Shown: positions 1 through 9,586, counted from the stretch's first letter. The stretch: 64,000 nucleotides of DNA from CAWUEX02 sp038148375 (GCA_038148375.1 JAYQVH010000009.1:52752-116751); one strand, 5' to 3'. Notes: generated by a model from the sequence alone, not told the origin. Translations and numbers: made by a program.

Positions 1-1310
1 CCTATCGCGGTTATCAATCGCAGGGGAAGACATGGGACTCCGAAATCACGACGGAAACGCTGATGGGCGGCAGTCCGGCGTCGCTTGACGTGCTCATCGG
101 TGACCTTACCGCCAAGCGGACCGGTGTGCGCCGCATGCCCTACGAGGGGCGGGATTCGTTATGGGTCTACAGCGCGCTGCCGCGGCTCGACGCAAGTCTG
201 CTGTATATCGTGCCTTACTCGGACATAGAAAACATGGCTGAGCAGGCCCAGTCGTTCATTCGCTCGGCGACGGACGATCAGATCCGCGTCGCCGGCGGGG
301 CATCGGTGATCTTGATCATTCTGGTCGGAGGGCTGGCGGTTTTCGCCGCCCGGTCCGTCACCGAACCGCTGCGCGCCCTGGCGCAGACGGCGACCAAACT
401 GGCTTTCGGCAACCTCGACGCCCAGGCGCCCGTGTACAGCCGCGACGAAGTCGGCGACGTGGCCAAGGCGTTCAACTCCATGGTGCCGCAACTGCGGGAA
501 AATATGGCCGTGCGGCAGTCGATGGCGCTGGCGTCCGAAGTGCAGCAGAAATTGCTGCCGGACCGCGCGCCCAAAGTCGAAGGCTTGGATATCGCCGGGC
601 GCAGCCTGTATTGCGATGACACCGGCGGCGATTACTTCGATTACATTCCGCTGCCGGCCGCGGGCTTTGGACCGCGTCTCGGCGTCGCGGTGGGCGATGT
701 CACCGGCCACGGTGTCGCGTCCGCGCTGACCATGACGACCGTGCGCGCGCTGCTCCGCGCCAAGGCCCATGAGAACACGTCGCTGGCCACCGTGATGGAC
801 GACGTCAACATCCACCTCACCGAAGACGCCACAGGCGGGCGTTTCGTCACGCTGGTCTACATGGTGGTGGAACCGCAAACCCGAAACGTAAGATGGGTGA
901 GCGCCGGACACGATCCGATCACCGTTTATGAACCCGTCTCGGACTCCTTCAGCGAGCTGAAAGGGGAGGACATTCCCCTCGGCGTGCAGGGCAACTGGCA
1001 CTTCCGCGAGGGTCAGCGCGATGCGTGGTGCGACGGTGCAATCTTGGTGATCGGCACCGACGGCGTATGGGAGGCGCGCAACGCTGCCGGTGAAATGTTC
1101 GGCAAGGACGCCCTGCGCCAGGTGATCAAGCGCCACGCCCACCGCAGTGCCGAGACCATTTGCGAGGCGGTCTCCCAGGCACTGGAGGCGTTCCGCGGCG
1201 AGGCGGCCTATACGGACGATGTTACCTTGGTGGTGATGAAATTCGTGCCGAAGGACCAGCCCCGCGAGAGCGTGCCCAAGAGCGCCGCTGACGCGCCCGC
1301 GGTACCGTGA
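1..1310 (+). CDS. HAMP + SpoIIE-type PP2C phosphatase (5' end outside the window)
   Basis: This is the C-terminal part of a membrane-bound RsbU-like serine/threonine phosphatase, which probably dephosphorylates an anti-sigma-factor antagonist in a partner-switching cascade. The frame is open to the left edge of the window, so the ATG at 63 is internal and the gene starts upstream. Counting from that ATG, a short extracytoplasmic sensor remnant comes first, then a membrane helix (about residues 77-97), a HAMP domain (about 97-150) and a SpoIIE domain (about 185-390). The metal-binding acidic motifs GGDYFD, GDVTGHG, GTDGVWE and YTDDVT are all visible, so the catalytic core looks intact. The stop overlaps the next start by 4 nt (GTGA), which implies translational coupling. 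The sensed signal and the partner protein cannot be read from this window. Confidence 0.85.
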   Translation, partial: YRGYQSQGKTWDSEITTETLMGGSPASLDVLIGDLTAKRTGVRRMPYEGRDSLWVYSALPRLDASLLYIVPYSDIENMAEQAQSFIRSATDDQIRVAGGASVILIILVGGLAVFAARSVTEPLRALAQTATKLAFGNLDAQAPVYSRDEVGDVAKAFNSMVPQLRENMAVRQSMALASEVQQKLLPDRAPKVEGLDIAGRSLYCDDTGGDYFDYIPLPAAGFGPRLGVAVGDVTGHGVASALTMTTVRALLRAKAHENTSLATVMDDVNIHLTEDATGGRFVTLVYMVVEPQTRNVRWVSAGHDPITVYEPVSDSFSELKGEDIPLGVQGNWHFREGQRDAWCDGAILVIGTDGVWEARNAAGEMFGKDALRQVIKRHAHRSAETICEAVSQALEAFRGEAAYTDDVTLVVMKFVPKDQPRESVPKSAADAPAVP

Positions 1311-1729
1311 CTTTGCATCTGCTCAAGCTCGCCGTCGGGATCGAACATCTCGACGATCTGAAGGCGCGCCAGAATAAGTTCGTCAGCGCGTCCGGCAATT
1401 ATCAGCACACCACGCGCATGTTTCCGAAACGCGAGGCGGAACTGCTCGATGGCGGGTCGATGTATTGGGTGATCAAGCGCCTGGTCACGGTGCGTCAGCC
1501 GATCCTCGCGCTGCACCGGGAGACCGATCCCAACGGCCGTGGCTATTGCCTGATCGAGCTTGCACCCAAGCACATCCTGGTCGCGCCGCAGCGCAAACGC
1601 CCGTTTCAGGGCTGGCGCTACTACAAGCCCGAAGACGCGCCCGCCGATCTCGATTCCCAGGACGGCTACATCGATCCCGACATGCCCGACGACATGCGCG
1701 CCGAGCTCAGCCGGATCGGGTTGATATAG
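1307..1729 (+). CDS. DUF1489 family protein
   Basis: A 140-residue cytoplasmic protein that begins at a GTG overlapping the stop of the phosphatase gene. It resembles the DUF1489 family, which is common in Alphaproteobacteria and has no known function. No membrane segment or signal peptide is visible. The charged, tryptophan-containing stretch around residues 85-105 (KRPFQGWRYYKP) looks like part of the conserved core. Coupling to the phosphatase suggests co-expression but does not establish a shared role. Confidence 0.75.
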   Translation: MTLHLLKLAVGIEHLDDLKARQNKFVSASGNYQHTTRMFPKREAELLDGGSMYWVIKRLVTVRQPILALHRETDPNGRGYCLIELAPKHILVAPQRKRPFQGWRYYKPEDAPADLDSQDGYIDPDMPDDMRAELSRIGLI

Positions 1730-1758
1730 CCCGCCAACCAATTGGGTTGATCTGACAC

Positions 1759-2613
1759 CTACATAATCTCCGGATGCTCATGCTTGGGCTGCAGGCATTT
1801 CTCAAACGCCTCCGCCGGGGCCGCATCGTGATCCCAGAACTTGGCGATGATACGCCGGCCTGTGAGGCCGTTGGTTTCATCGGTGCACAGCCACACCGCC
1901 GGCGGCACAATGACGTCGCCGGGTAGAATCCGGTTGCCGCGCGTGCCGACGTCACCTTCCACCATCGTCTGCGGAATGAAGTCCGTGTCCGACGCGCCGC
2001 CGGGGAGCAGAATGTTGACGTCGACGCCGTGCTCCGCCAGTTCCCGTGCCCACACGATATGCGCCGTTTCCAGCCCGGCCTTCGACGCGCCGTACGGCGA
2101 CAGGGCATTGCCGATCATCGTCGTCAGGCTGGTCGAGATGCTGAACACCTTGCCGAACTTCTGCTTCATCAGGTGCGGAACGGTCGCTTTGGTCATTTGA
2201 AAGGCGCCGGTCAGATTGGTGTCGATGACCGACCGCCACGCCTCCACCGGGACGTCCCAGAACGGCGTTGACGGCCCGCCGCGCATGTCGATGCGGTATT
2301 CCCGGCTGCCGCGTCCGGCATTGTTGATCAGCACGTCGATGCGCGCATAGGCCTTCAAAGTTTCATCGACCGTGCGCTGACAATCGTCCCAGTCGCGCAC
2401 ATCGGCCTGCAGCGTGATGCAGTGGCCGGGCCCGGCGATGGCCTCGGCTTTCTTCTGAACGTCTTTCAGCTTGTCCGGCGCGCGGCTTGCGGTCAGCGCA
2501 ACCTTGGCGCCGCCGGCCAGCAGTTTTTCGGCGATGAACCAGCCGAAACCGCGGCTGCCGCCCGTAATCAGCACGACGCGGTCCTTTAGGGATGAATGCA
2601 ACAGATCCGACAT
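1759..2613 (-). CDS. SDR family NAD(P)-dependent oxidoreductase
   Basis: A 284-residue classical short-chain dehydrogenase/reductase. The cofactor motif TGGSRGFG, the NNAG motif, a serine in the SISTS stretch and the YGASK active-site motif are all present, so it should be active. I chose the ATG at 2613 (MSDLLHSS), which has a purine-rich GAGAG/GGGG stretch just upstream. The open frame extends to 2685, and an ATG at 2637 is the alternative. The substrate cannot be deduced. It converges on the DUF1489 gene with about 30 bp between the stops. Confidence 0.85.
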   Translation of the reverse strand: MSDLLHSSLKDRVVLITGGSRGFGWFIAEKLLAGGAKVALTASRAPDKLKDVQKKAEAIAGPGHCITLQADVRDWDDCQRTVDETLKAYARIDVLINNAGRGSREYRIDMRGGPSTPFWDVPVEAWRSVIDTNLTGAFQMTKATVPHLMKQKFGKVFSISTSLTTMIGNALSPYGASKAGLETAHIVWARELAEHGVDVNILLPGGASDTDFIPQTMVEGDVGTRGNRILPGDVIVPPAVWLCTDETNGLTGRRIIAKFWDHDAAPAEAFEKCLQPKHEHPEIM

Positions 2614-2750
2614 ATTTGCCCCACTCTCAGGTCTTTTCATTCGAGGTATCTGCGCTACTGTGGCGTCCGGTGTCCATCGTGTCACGACGCAGCGGCGGCC
2701 CGCTATGCGTCAGGGCCACCGTGTGAACAGTCTCAGCAGTCCCGTCCAAA

Positions 2751-4859
2751 ATGACCGATCACGATCAACTGAAATCAGACGCAGACACGGCATTCCGCGC
2801 TGGCCGCCTGGCTGACGCGCGCGCTCTCTATGAAGAGGCGCTGCGCGCCCGGCCGGACTGGGTCGCCGTTCATAACAATCTCGCCATGGCGCTGCGTGCA
2901 TTGGGGGGCACCGATGAAGCGGAATCGCATTTCCGTTCGGCGATCGATCTCGACCCAGATCAAACCGGTGCGCTCAGCAACCTTGGGGCGCTGCTGATCG
3001 AGCGGGGCAACCTCGCCGACGCCCGCGCAGCGCTGGATCGCGCAATGGCCCTCGCGCCTGACCAAGCCGGCATCAACTACAACTGCGGGCTGCTCGCGGC
3101 GGCCAGCGACGAGCCGCAAGCAGCGGCAGACTTTTTCGAGGCGGCCCTCGCTGCCAATCCCGGCTATGCACCGGCATATGCAAATCTCGGTATCGCGTAC
3201 CGCCAGCTGGACCGCCTGGACGAGGCCGAGGCTGCTTTGCGCCGCGCGATAGACGTCGATCCAAACTTGTTTGAAGCCCATCTGAATCTGTCTACTGTAT
3301 TGATGAGTGGGTCTGCCGCGTCTCAAGACGAAGCCCATGCGTCCTGCCAGCGGGCGCTCGAACTCAAACCGGACTCCCCTCAAGCGCATTACAACATGGG
3401 TAATGCGCTGGTCCGCGCGCATGACTACCAGGCCGCGTTAGACCATTACGAACATGCGTTGACGCTCGACCCCGAACACGCGGGCGCCGCGAACAACCGC
3501 TTACGGCCGCTGAGCGCGCTTGGCCGGTTCGATGACATGATTGAGACTTTACGCAGAGCCATCCGTATTGATCCGGAAACTCCCGAGTGGCACAGCAATC
3601 TGGTGTTGCGCGGTCAGTACGATCCCAACGCAACCGCCAAGTCTCTGTTCAGCGCGGCGCGAACATGGAACGAGGCGTTCAAACCGTCTGAGCCGCCGGT
3701 CCTGGCCAACGTTCCGGCAGACCCAGACCGCCGGTTGCGGATCGGGTTTGTATCCGGAAATTTCGCAGGGCATCCCGTCGGGTACTTCGTTCTGCCCGTG
3801 CTCACCGCCCATGACCGCGATCAATTCGAGATGATGTGCTACGCCTCGCTAGTGAATGGCGATGCGATTACGCATGACATCATGTCCGCCGCTGATTCGT
3901 GGATTCCGGTTCGCAGAGACAGCGATGCCGATCTTGTCCAGCGCATTCGTGATGACAAGATCGACATTCTTGTCGACTTGGATGGCCATTCGAATGGCGG
4001 CCGCTTGGGGGTCTTCGCCCGGCGCGCGGCTCCCCTTCAGGTCACGTGGGCTGGATACGCCGGCACCACCGGTATCGATGCCATGGACTACCTCATCACG
4101 GATCGGCGCGAAACACCGGACGCCGACTTACCGTATGTGTCAGAGCAGCCCGTCTACATGCCGGGGAATTACGTAACGGTAGCGCCGTTTCAGGATGCGC
4201 CGGACGTCGGCACAGCGCGCGGCGCGGATGGGGCCGTGACCTTTGGCTGTTTCAATAACCTCGACAAAGTCAACGACGGCGTTATCGCGGTGTGGGCGCG
4301 CATTCTCAACGCCGTGCACAACAGCCGCCTTTGCCTGATCACCGAACATCTCGCCGATCCCGCTGTGGCCGGGCGCACCGCCGCAGCATTTGTAGGTCAC
4401 GGCATACGCGGCGACCGGCTTGATCTTTGCGGCAAGCGGCCGCACGTGGAACTGCTCGCCGCGTACAACCAAATCGACATCGCGCTCGATCCGTTTCCCT
4501 ATTCGGGCGGCCTGACGACGCTCGAAGCGCTGTGGATGGGCACTCCGGTGATCACCCGGGGCGACGGTGACCGTTTCGCCGGACGCCACAGCGTGACGCA
4601 CCTGACCGCCGTCGGCGTGCCGGAGCTGATCGCCAAGGACGCCGACGATTACGTCGCCCGTGCCGTCGCGCTGGCTAACGATCCGGACCGTCGCGCCCGC
4701 TACCACGCCACCCTGCGCGAGCAGATGCGCGCCAGCCCGGCCTGTGACGGCGAGGGATTCACGCGGGCGCTCGAGCGCGCCTGCCGAATCATGTGGCGGC
4801 GGGCCTGTGCCGGTGAGCCGCCGGCGCCCATCACCGAGGGTGATTTACGGCCCGGTTAA
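2751..4859 (+). CDS. TPR repeat + OGT-like (GT41) glycosyltransferase
   Basis: A 702-residue protein with an N-terminal array of tetratricopeptide repeats (about residues 5-290) followed by an O-GlcNAc-transferase-like GT41 catalytic region (about 325-690). Landmarks are GHPVGYF near the start of the catalytic half, ILVDLDGHS, VTWAGYAGTTG, FGCFNNLDK and the donor-site block IALDPFPYSGG...EALWMGTPV. GT41 proteins of this layout transfer sugars to protein Ser/Thr; bacterial members have been linked to flagellin or surface-protein glycosylation. No flagellar gene is nearby, so the acceptor is unknown. The gene converges on the EamA gene, and the two stop codons overlap. Confidence 0.9.
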   Translation: MTDHDQLKSDADTAFRAGRLADARALYEEALRARPDWVAVHNNLAMALRALGGTDEAESHFRSAIDLDPDQTGALSNLGALLIERGNLADARAALDRAMALAPDQAGINYNCGLLAAASDEPQAAADFFEAALAANPGYAPAYANLGIAYRQLDRLDEAEAALRRAIDVDPNLFEAHLNLSTVLMSGSAASQDEAHASCQRALELKPDSPQAHYNMGNALVRAHDYQAALDHYEHALTLDPEHAGAANNRLRPLSALGRFDDMIETLRRAIRIDPETPEWHSNLVLRGQYDPNATAKSLFSAARTWNEAFKPSEPPVLANVPADPDRRLRIGFVSGNFAGHPVGYFVLPVLTAHDRDQFEMMCYASLVNGDAITHDIMSAADSWIPVRRDSDADLVQRIRDDKIDILVDLDGHSNGGRLGVFARRAAPLQVTWAGYAGTTGIDAMDYLITDRRETPDADLPYVSEQPVYMPGNYVTVAPFQDAPDVGTARGADGAVTFGCFNNLDKVNDGVIAVWARILNAVHNSRLCLITEHLADPAVAGRTAAAFVGHGIRGDRLDLCGKRPHVELLAAYNQIDIALDPFPYSGGLTTLEALWMGTPVITRGDGDRFAGRHSVTHLTAVGVPELIAKDADDYVARAVALANDPDRRARYHATLREQMRASPACDGEGFTRALERACRIMWRRACAGEPPAPITEGDLRPG

Positions 4860-5746
4860 ACAAGCGGCGGCAGGATGATGAGCGGCACACCCACCGCCAT
4901 CAGCATGATTCCGGCGATCTTGGTGCGGTTCAGAGTTTCATTCAGCAACATCCGTCCGAGCAGCAGGGCCGAGACCAGACCGATCACCCGCTTCAAACTC
5001 TCGACCACTCCGACCAGCGTCAGTTGATAGGCCACCAATTGACAGCCGTAGGCAATGCCCGCCGTCACGGAGGCCAGCGCCGCCGGGGTGAGCGCCGCCT
5101 TTGCCACGGCCAGGGTGTGGCCGCGTCTGACGATCAGATAAGCCAGCAACACAGCGGTGATGATGCAGACCTGGATGAAGCCGTGGCTCGCTGCGGTGGA
5201 AAACTGCACGCCGATTTTCTCCAGCGGCGCCGTCGCCGACCACATCACCGTCACCGCCAGCATATAGCGCGCGCCGGTGTCCGTGGCGAAGCGCGCCACC
5301 ACCCTGAGCGGATTGCGCGTGCCTTCCGGCATGTACAGCGTGATCAGGCCCGCGACGGCCAGGGCGATCCCCGCCAGCTGCTGCCCGCTCGGTATTTCGT
5401 CAAGTGCGATTGCGCCAAACGCGGTGGTCAACACGGGGATGAGCCCCAGCACCGGAATGGTCAGGCTCAATGCGCTGGCCCGCATCGCCAGAATGAAAAA
5501 CAGATTGGCGATTAGCCCGGCGGCGGCGGCAGCAAGTCCGTACGGCCAGTAGGCCGCGCTGACCTGAAGTCCATCCGTCAGCATCACCCAAATGCCAAGA
5601 AGGGGAACCTGCCCGCCGACGAACACGGTCAGCAGCAGGGTCGGGCCGATGTGCTCGGTAGCCGCCTTGCGGAAGTAATCGCTGGCGGCAAATCCCAGGG
5701 CACAGACCAAGGTAAGGGCGAGGGCGGGCGCGGAGACCGCGAGCAT
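4856..5746 (-). CDS. EamA/DMT-superfamily transporter
   Basis: A 296-residue inner-membrane protein with about ten hydrophobic helices in two homologous halves, the usual size and layout of drug/metabolite exporters with two EamA domains. The substrate is not predictable. The second half keeps a glycine-rich helix and a typical end (ILLPPLV). It is divergent from the lectin-like gene and convergent with the glycosyltransferase gene. Confidence 0.85.
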   Translation of the reverse strand: MLAVSAPALALTLVCALGFAASDYFRKAATEHIGPTLLLTVFVGGQVPLLGIWVMLTDGLQVSAAYWPYGLAAAAAGLIANLFFILAMRASALSLTIPVLGLIPVLTTAFGAIALDEIPSGQQLAGIALAVAGLITLYMPEGTRNPLRVVARFATDTGARYMLAVTVMWSATAPLEKIGVQFSTAASHGFIQVCIITAVLLAYLIVRRGHTLAVAKAALTPAALASVTAGIAYGCQLVAYQLTLVGVVESLKRVIGLVSALLLGRMLLNETLNRTKIAGIMLMAVGVPLIILPPLV

Positions 5747-5861
5747 AATCAGTCCGGGGATGCGGCCTCACGGCCTTGTGAAACGACGGAGCCGGGTCTG
5801 CCATAATGTCGCCCGGCGCGGCGTGTTGACTGTCGGTCTCACATTCGCATGGGAGGCCAAG

Positions 5862-6509
5862 ATGAAGCTAGCTGCTTTCGGACTTGCACTCACCGCAATC
5901 ATCGTCCTGGCAGACTTCGCCAATGCATTCGAACGCCGCAATGCCCTGCTCGGCGCGCCGCTCTATGCCGGTCCCAAGACCGTGATTATCCAAAACGGCC
6001 GAACGGCGTTTCCGGGTTACTCAGCGCCGATCACACGTCCGTCGTCCGGCTGGCAGAACCGCATCATCATTGGCAACGCCGCCCATTACGGCCGCGACCG
6101 CTATGACCGGTTCGGCAACCGGCGTTTGTTTATCCCCGGTTATGGCTATGTCATTCCGCGAGAACGCCATCAGCCCTATGGCGGCCGGTATTCGAATGCG
6201 CCGCGGTATTACGACAATGATCGCTATGGCCGTGACCGCTATGGCCGCGACCGGCACGACCGCTTCCCGAGTCTGACCATCCTCGGCGCCAGCTACCGGT
6301 CCATCAACGGCCGGGCCTGCGACGCCTTTTCCAACGTCCACCGCAAATGCGATGGCGAACGGTCGTGCAACGTGCGTGCCTCCAACAAAATCTGCGGCGA
6401 TCCGGAACGCGGGCGGCTCAAGGTTCTGGAAATCAGCTACGCCTGCGACGGGCGCACGTTCTCGGCGCGGGTGCCGGAGAAATCCAACGCCCGTCTGGTC
6501 TGCCGTTAG
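5862..6509 (+). CDS. secreted protein with C-terminal SUEL/galactose-binding-lectin-like domain
   Basis: A 215-residue protein. The start is the ATG at 5862, preceded by a GGAGG ribosome site; the open frame upstream of it is not convincing coding sequence. A signal peptide (ending ..ADFANA) precedes a basic, Tyr/Arg-rich middle in which the DNA repeats a 12-15 bp unit encoding RYGRD (about 6222-6262). The last ~77 residues carry a cysteine pattern like SUEL (rhamnose/galactose-binding) lectins: ILGASYRS, then RACDAF, KCDGERSC, ASNKICGDP and LEISYAC. Binding a sugar at the cell surface or periplasm is inferred from this resemblance. It is alone between a divergent transporter gene and the DUF2333 gene. 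Confidence 0.65.
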   Translation: MKLAAFGLALTAIIVLADFANAFERRNALLGAPLYAGPKTVIIQNGRTAFPGYSAPITRPSSGWQNRIIIGNAAHYGRDRYDRFGNRRLFIPGYGYVIPRERHQPYGGRYSNAPRYYDNDRYGRDRYGRDRHDRFPSLTILGASYRSINGRACDAFSNVHRKCDGERSCNVRASNKICGDPERGRLKVLEISYACDGRTFSARVPEKSNARLVCR

Positions 6510-6607
6510 GCGCCTGCCGGTAAGCCCCTTCACCAGCTGGTGGCGTTCTCCGCGGTTATACGACTGCCGTTGACCTTGCGCCCCCGGAGCCCCATGTTCT
6601 GGGGGCT

Positions 6608-7606
6608 ATGGACGCTATAAAAACCCGCTTATCCGACCTTTGTGGACGCCTGTGGGCGTCGGTGAAATCCCTCGTCGCACGCGATGCGTCGGATACGCCG
6701 AGTCCGCTGCCTCTGCGCATCATGGCCGCCGCGGTTGCTATTCTCGTCATCTACTATGGCGTCGGCATGATTTGGTACAACTCCATCGACGATCAGATCG
6801 AGTTTCAGCCAAGCGAGCGCTACGCCTTCGACGGCGGTTCCAAGGCCGTGGCCACCGCCGCCGCTCTGGTGTCGCGCGAGGCGAGCCGTTGGGCGCCGAA
6901 CAAGCCGTGGCTGCACCCGGCCGCGGGGCTCGACAACATGCCCAACTATCAGCTCGGCATTCTCTACGCCTCGTCCCGGTTTGCGATTGAAATGGGCGAC
7001 GCCTTGGGCCGCACCCGCGGCTCGTCGGCCATCGATCCGGATCTCGACCGCGCCGCCGGCCTGCTCAAGTACGACGGTACGGTGTGGTACTGGGGCTCGG
7101 GCAACTTCATTCCCACCGCCACGGCGGACTCCCAATACCGCGAAGGCGTGAACGCGCTGGTGTCCTACAACCGGCGTCTCGCCTCCGGAGACTCCACCTA
7201 CGACCGCCGCGCCGATAACCTGATCGCGTTCCTGGACCGCGTCGCCTCCGATCTCGGCTCGGCCTCCGCCGCCCTGGACGAACGCGCGCTGGAGTCCAAC
7301 GCCGGCTATTTCGATCTGCGCGCCGACGATTTGTTTTACAATATCAAGGGCCGTCTTTACGGCTATTACTTGATCCTGCGCGACGTCGGCGCCGATTTCG
7401 ACCGCGTCATCGGCGAAAAGCAGGCGGCCGGTATCTATCAGCAGATGCTGACCAGCATGCGCACCGCGGCGGAGATGAATCCGCTGATCGTGTCCAACGG
7501 CAAGCAGGACGGCCTCGTCGTGCCGTCCCACCTGTCGGCGCAGGGCTTTTATCTGCTGCGCGCCCGGACCCAGCTGCGCGAGCTCACCGACGCACTCTCC
7601 AAGTAA
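6608..7606 (+). CDS. DUF2333 family membrane-anchored protein
   Basis: A 332-residue protein with one membrane helix near residues 38-57 and a large, probably periplasmic, helical domain. Length and sequence resemble the DUF2333 family, which has no assigned function. It is followed 30 bp later by msrB in the same direction, so the two may share a transcript. No catalytic motif is visible. Confidence 0.65.
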   Translation: MDAIKTRLSDLCGRLWASVKSLVARDASDTPSPLPLRIMAAAVAILVIYYGVGMIWYNSIDDQIEFQPSERYAFDGGSKAVATAAALVSREASRWAPNKPWLHPAAGLDNMPNYQLGILYASSRFAIEMGDALGRTRGSSAIDPDLDRAAGLLKYDGTVWYWGSGNFIPTATADSQYREGVNALVSYNRRLASGDSTYDRRADNLIAFLDRVASDLGSASAALDERALESNAGYFDLRADDLFYNIKGRLYGYYLILRDVGADFDRVIGEKQAAGIYQQMLTSMRTAAEMNPLIVSNGKQDGLVVPSHLSAQGFYLLRARTQLRELTDALSK

Positions 7607-7635
7607 CACCCTGTAAAACGACCAAGGGGGCAGCC

Positions 7636-8046
7636 ATGTCTGACGCGCCTAAAGTTGAGAAATCTGAAGACCAATGGAAAGACGAGCTCTCGCCCGAGCA
7701 GTATTACATCCTGCGCGAAAAGGGCACGGAGCGCGCCTGGACCGGTCCCTACAACGATTTCAACGGCGACGGCGTGTTCCATTGCGCCGGCTGCGGCGCG
7801 CCCCTGTTCGATGCCGCCACCAAGTTCGATTCCGGCTCCGGTTGGCCGAGCTTTTACGAGAAGATCGAGGACGACGCCGTCGCCGAACACCGCGACGTCA
7901 GCCATGGTATGATCCGCACCGAAGTGACCTGTGCAAATTGCGACGGTCACTTGGGCCACGTGTTCCCGGACGGGCCTAACCCGACAGGCCTGCGCTACTG
8001 CATCAATTCGATCTCGATCGTCCACGAAGACGATATGGACAAATAA
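7636..8046 (+). CDS. msrB: peptide-methionine (R)-S-oxide reductase MsrB
   Basis: A 136-residue enzyme that reduces the R-epimer of methionine sulfoxide in proteins, with electrons normally from thioredoxin. Two zinc-binding CxxC pairs (CAGC and CANC) and the catalytic cysteine in RYCINS near the C terminus are all present. There is no signal peptide, so it acts in the cytoplasm, unlike MsrPQ encoded further along. A GGGGG-containing ribosome site precedes the ATG. Confidence 0.95.
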   Translation: MSDAPKVEKSEDQWKDELSPEQYYILREKGTERAWTGPYNDFNGDGVFHCAGCGAPLFDAATKFDSGSGWPSFYEKIEDDAVAEHRDVSHGMIRTEVTCANCDGHLGHVFPDGPNPTGLRYCINSISIVHEDDMDK

Positions 8047-8055
8047 GCCGGGCTC

Positions 8056-8532
8056 ATGGCACCCCGGCCCAAGGAATCCGTCTGGGACTATCCGCGCCCG
8101 CCGGCGCTGGAGGCGGATACCCGCCACGTACGGGTGGAATTCGCCGGCGAGGTCATCGCCGACAGCTCGGGCGCCTACCGCGTTCTGGAAACCAGCCACC
8201 CGCCGACCTTCTACATCCCGCATGGCGATGTGAATTTCGATTTTCTGATCACCACGCCCAAGCAGTCCTTCTGCGAATGGAAGGGGGCGGCGGAGTACTA
8301 CACGGTTAAGGTGGGCCTGCAGATCGCCGAGAACGCGGCCTGGGCCTATCCGAAGCCATCCAAGCGTTTCGCGCCGATCAAGGATTATGTGTCCTTTTAC
8401 GCCAGCAAGATGCACGCCTGTTACGTTGGCGACGACCGGGTGCAGTCCCAGGACGGGGATTTCTACGGCGGCTGGATCACGTCCGACATCGAAGGTCCGT
8501 TCAAAGGCGGCCCCGGCACCTGGGGGTGGTGA
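8056..8532 (+). CDS. DUF427 domain-containing protein
   Basis: A 158-residue protein with one DUF427 (beta-tent fold) domain, recognisable from HVRVEFAGEVIADS, the FYIPHGDV stretch and the CEWKGAAEYYTV core. The family function is not established. It begins 9 bp after msrB, so the two are probably co-transcribed. No membrane segment is seen. Confidence 0.85.
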   Translation: MAPRPKESVWDYPRPPALEADTRHVRVEFAGEVIADSSGAYRVLETSHPPTFYIPHGDVNFDFLITTPKQSFCEWKGAAEYYTVKVGLQIAENAAWAYPKPSKRFAPIKDYVSFYASKMHACYVGDDRVQSQDGDFYGGWITSDIEGPFKGGPGTWGW

Positions 8533-8539
8533 GGGGGGT

Positions 8540-9436
8540 ATGGACCAAGCATACAAAGCCTGGAGATTGTTCGTCGCGTTCTCATTTCTGATCTTAGAAT
8601 TGACCCTTGTCGTCAACGCAGGAGCACGCGAACAGCGGTTGGTGCGCGTTCAGACTGGTCAGAATATGGATTGGTCCCAATCTTGTTCAGACCCTGACCT
8701 TTCTACAACAAGCGCTGGCAGAATCATCGATGAGGCTATGCTAGTTGCGAAAAAAGGTGATATCGAACAATCCCGTGAGGGTCTGTCACGGGCGGTTTCC
8801 GCTGCATTAGAAGAGTTTTTCGCCGTCAAGCGCCTTGGAATTGTGATTTGCGTCGCTGCGTTACAAGACGAAATTGGATTTCCCGCCGATGCTGAAGCAT
8901 CGCTTAAGCGCGCGATCAGTGACGCGCGCGTGTACTTTGACGAGTCTGAGCCCTCAGATTTGCTAATGCCGACTATGCGCTTGCTTGCTGTCGCTGACCT
9001 GCAACGGTTGCTTCTGGCTCATGAAGATGCTGCGCAAACTCTTGCTTATGCTGAGGGATTGAGCAAATCAGCCCCTGCTTCTCTAACAACTTTTTTTATC
9101 GCCATTAAATTCGGTCAATTTCACCAACTATGGGGTGAAACTGATTTGGCAGACGAGAGTTTCAGTAAAGCCCGCGATATGATCCCTAGAATATCGACAA
9201 TTCCTGACAGCCCTGAAGACCAGGCATTGCTGTCTAGCGGAGAGGTTCCTCATCCCGCGTACTTGTTTGCTGGCCTCGCACAAGATGAAGCTGCTGTCGG
9301 CCGATCTGACCTGGCGAATATGGATGTCTCGCGAGCCAATGAGATTGGGCGGCCGCATTCCGCTGAAGTCCAGGAGCGTCTGGTGTCCATGCTAGCGGCG
9401 GTCGATAGGATTATCAGCGCAGTTGAGGCCCAATAA
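8540..9436 (+). CDS. hypothetical helical-repeat (TPR-like) protein with N-terminal signal or anchor
   Basis: A 298-residue protein not assigned to a named family. I start it at the ATG at 8540, which follows a strong GAGGGGGG ribosome site; the frame is open further upstream inside the DUF427 gene. A hydrophobic segment at about residues 8-30 looks like a signal peptide or anchor. The rest is alpha-helical with weak TPR-like character (for example the ADESFSKARD segment). Base composition is visibly richer in A+T than the genes on either side, which may mean recent acquisition. Two near-identical 21-bp repeats lie just downstream. Confidence 0.6.
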   Translation: MDQAYKAWRLFVAFSFLILELTLVVNAGAREQRLVRVQTGQNMDWSQSCSDPDLSTTSAGRIIDEAMLVAKKGDIEQSREGLSRAVSAALEEFFAVKRLGIVICVAALQDEIGFPADAEASLKRAISDARVYFDESEPSDLLMPTMRLLAVADLQRLLLAHEDAAQTLAYAEGLSKSAPASLTTFFIAIKFGQFHQLWGETDLADESFSKARDMIPRISTIPDSPEDQALLSSGEVPHPAYLFAGLAQDEAAVGRSDLANMDVSRANEIGRPHSAEVQERLVSMLAAVDRIISAVEAQ

Positions 9437-9508
9437 ACGGGCTTGATCGCCGAGTGCCAAGGCCGAAAAGGGCGGTTTTCTAACCCCCTGATTTCCTTTA
9501 CGAAAATT

Positions 9509-9529
9509 CGTGCATGGGCTTGTTCGTCG
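9509..9529. repeat. direct repeat copy 1 (21 bp)
   Basis: First copy of a 21-bp sequence containing CGTGCATGGGCT, repeated 78 bp further on with two mismatches. It lies in the 286-bp gap between the AT-richer orphan gene and the dioxygenase gene. Beyond this repeat pair I see no gene, tRNA or clear terminator in the gap. Confidence 0.7.
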
Positions 9530-9586
9530 AAAAGGTAACACTCTGAAATCACACGCGTTTTAGGGCAAAAGTGAAGTTACGCGGTG

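Noticed and set aside
159..1142. Long minus-strand open frame antisense to the phosphatase gene
   Set aside because: It lies wholly within a well-supported gene with intact motifs and shows no family features; such frames are expected in GC-rich DNA.
8387..8539. Longer start for the orphan gene inside the DUF427 gene
   Set aside because: The upstream part is a shadow of DUF427, and a strong ribosome site fixes the start at 8540.
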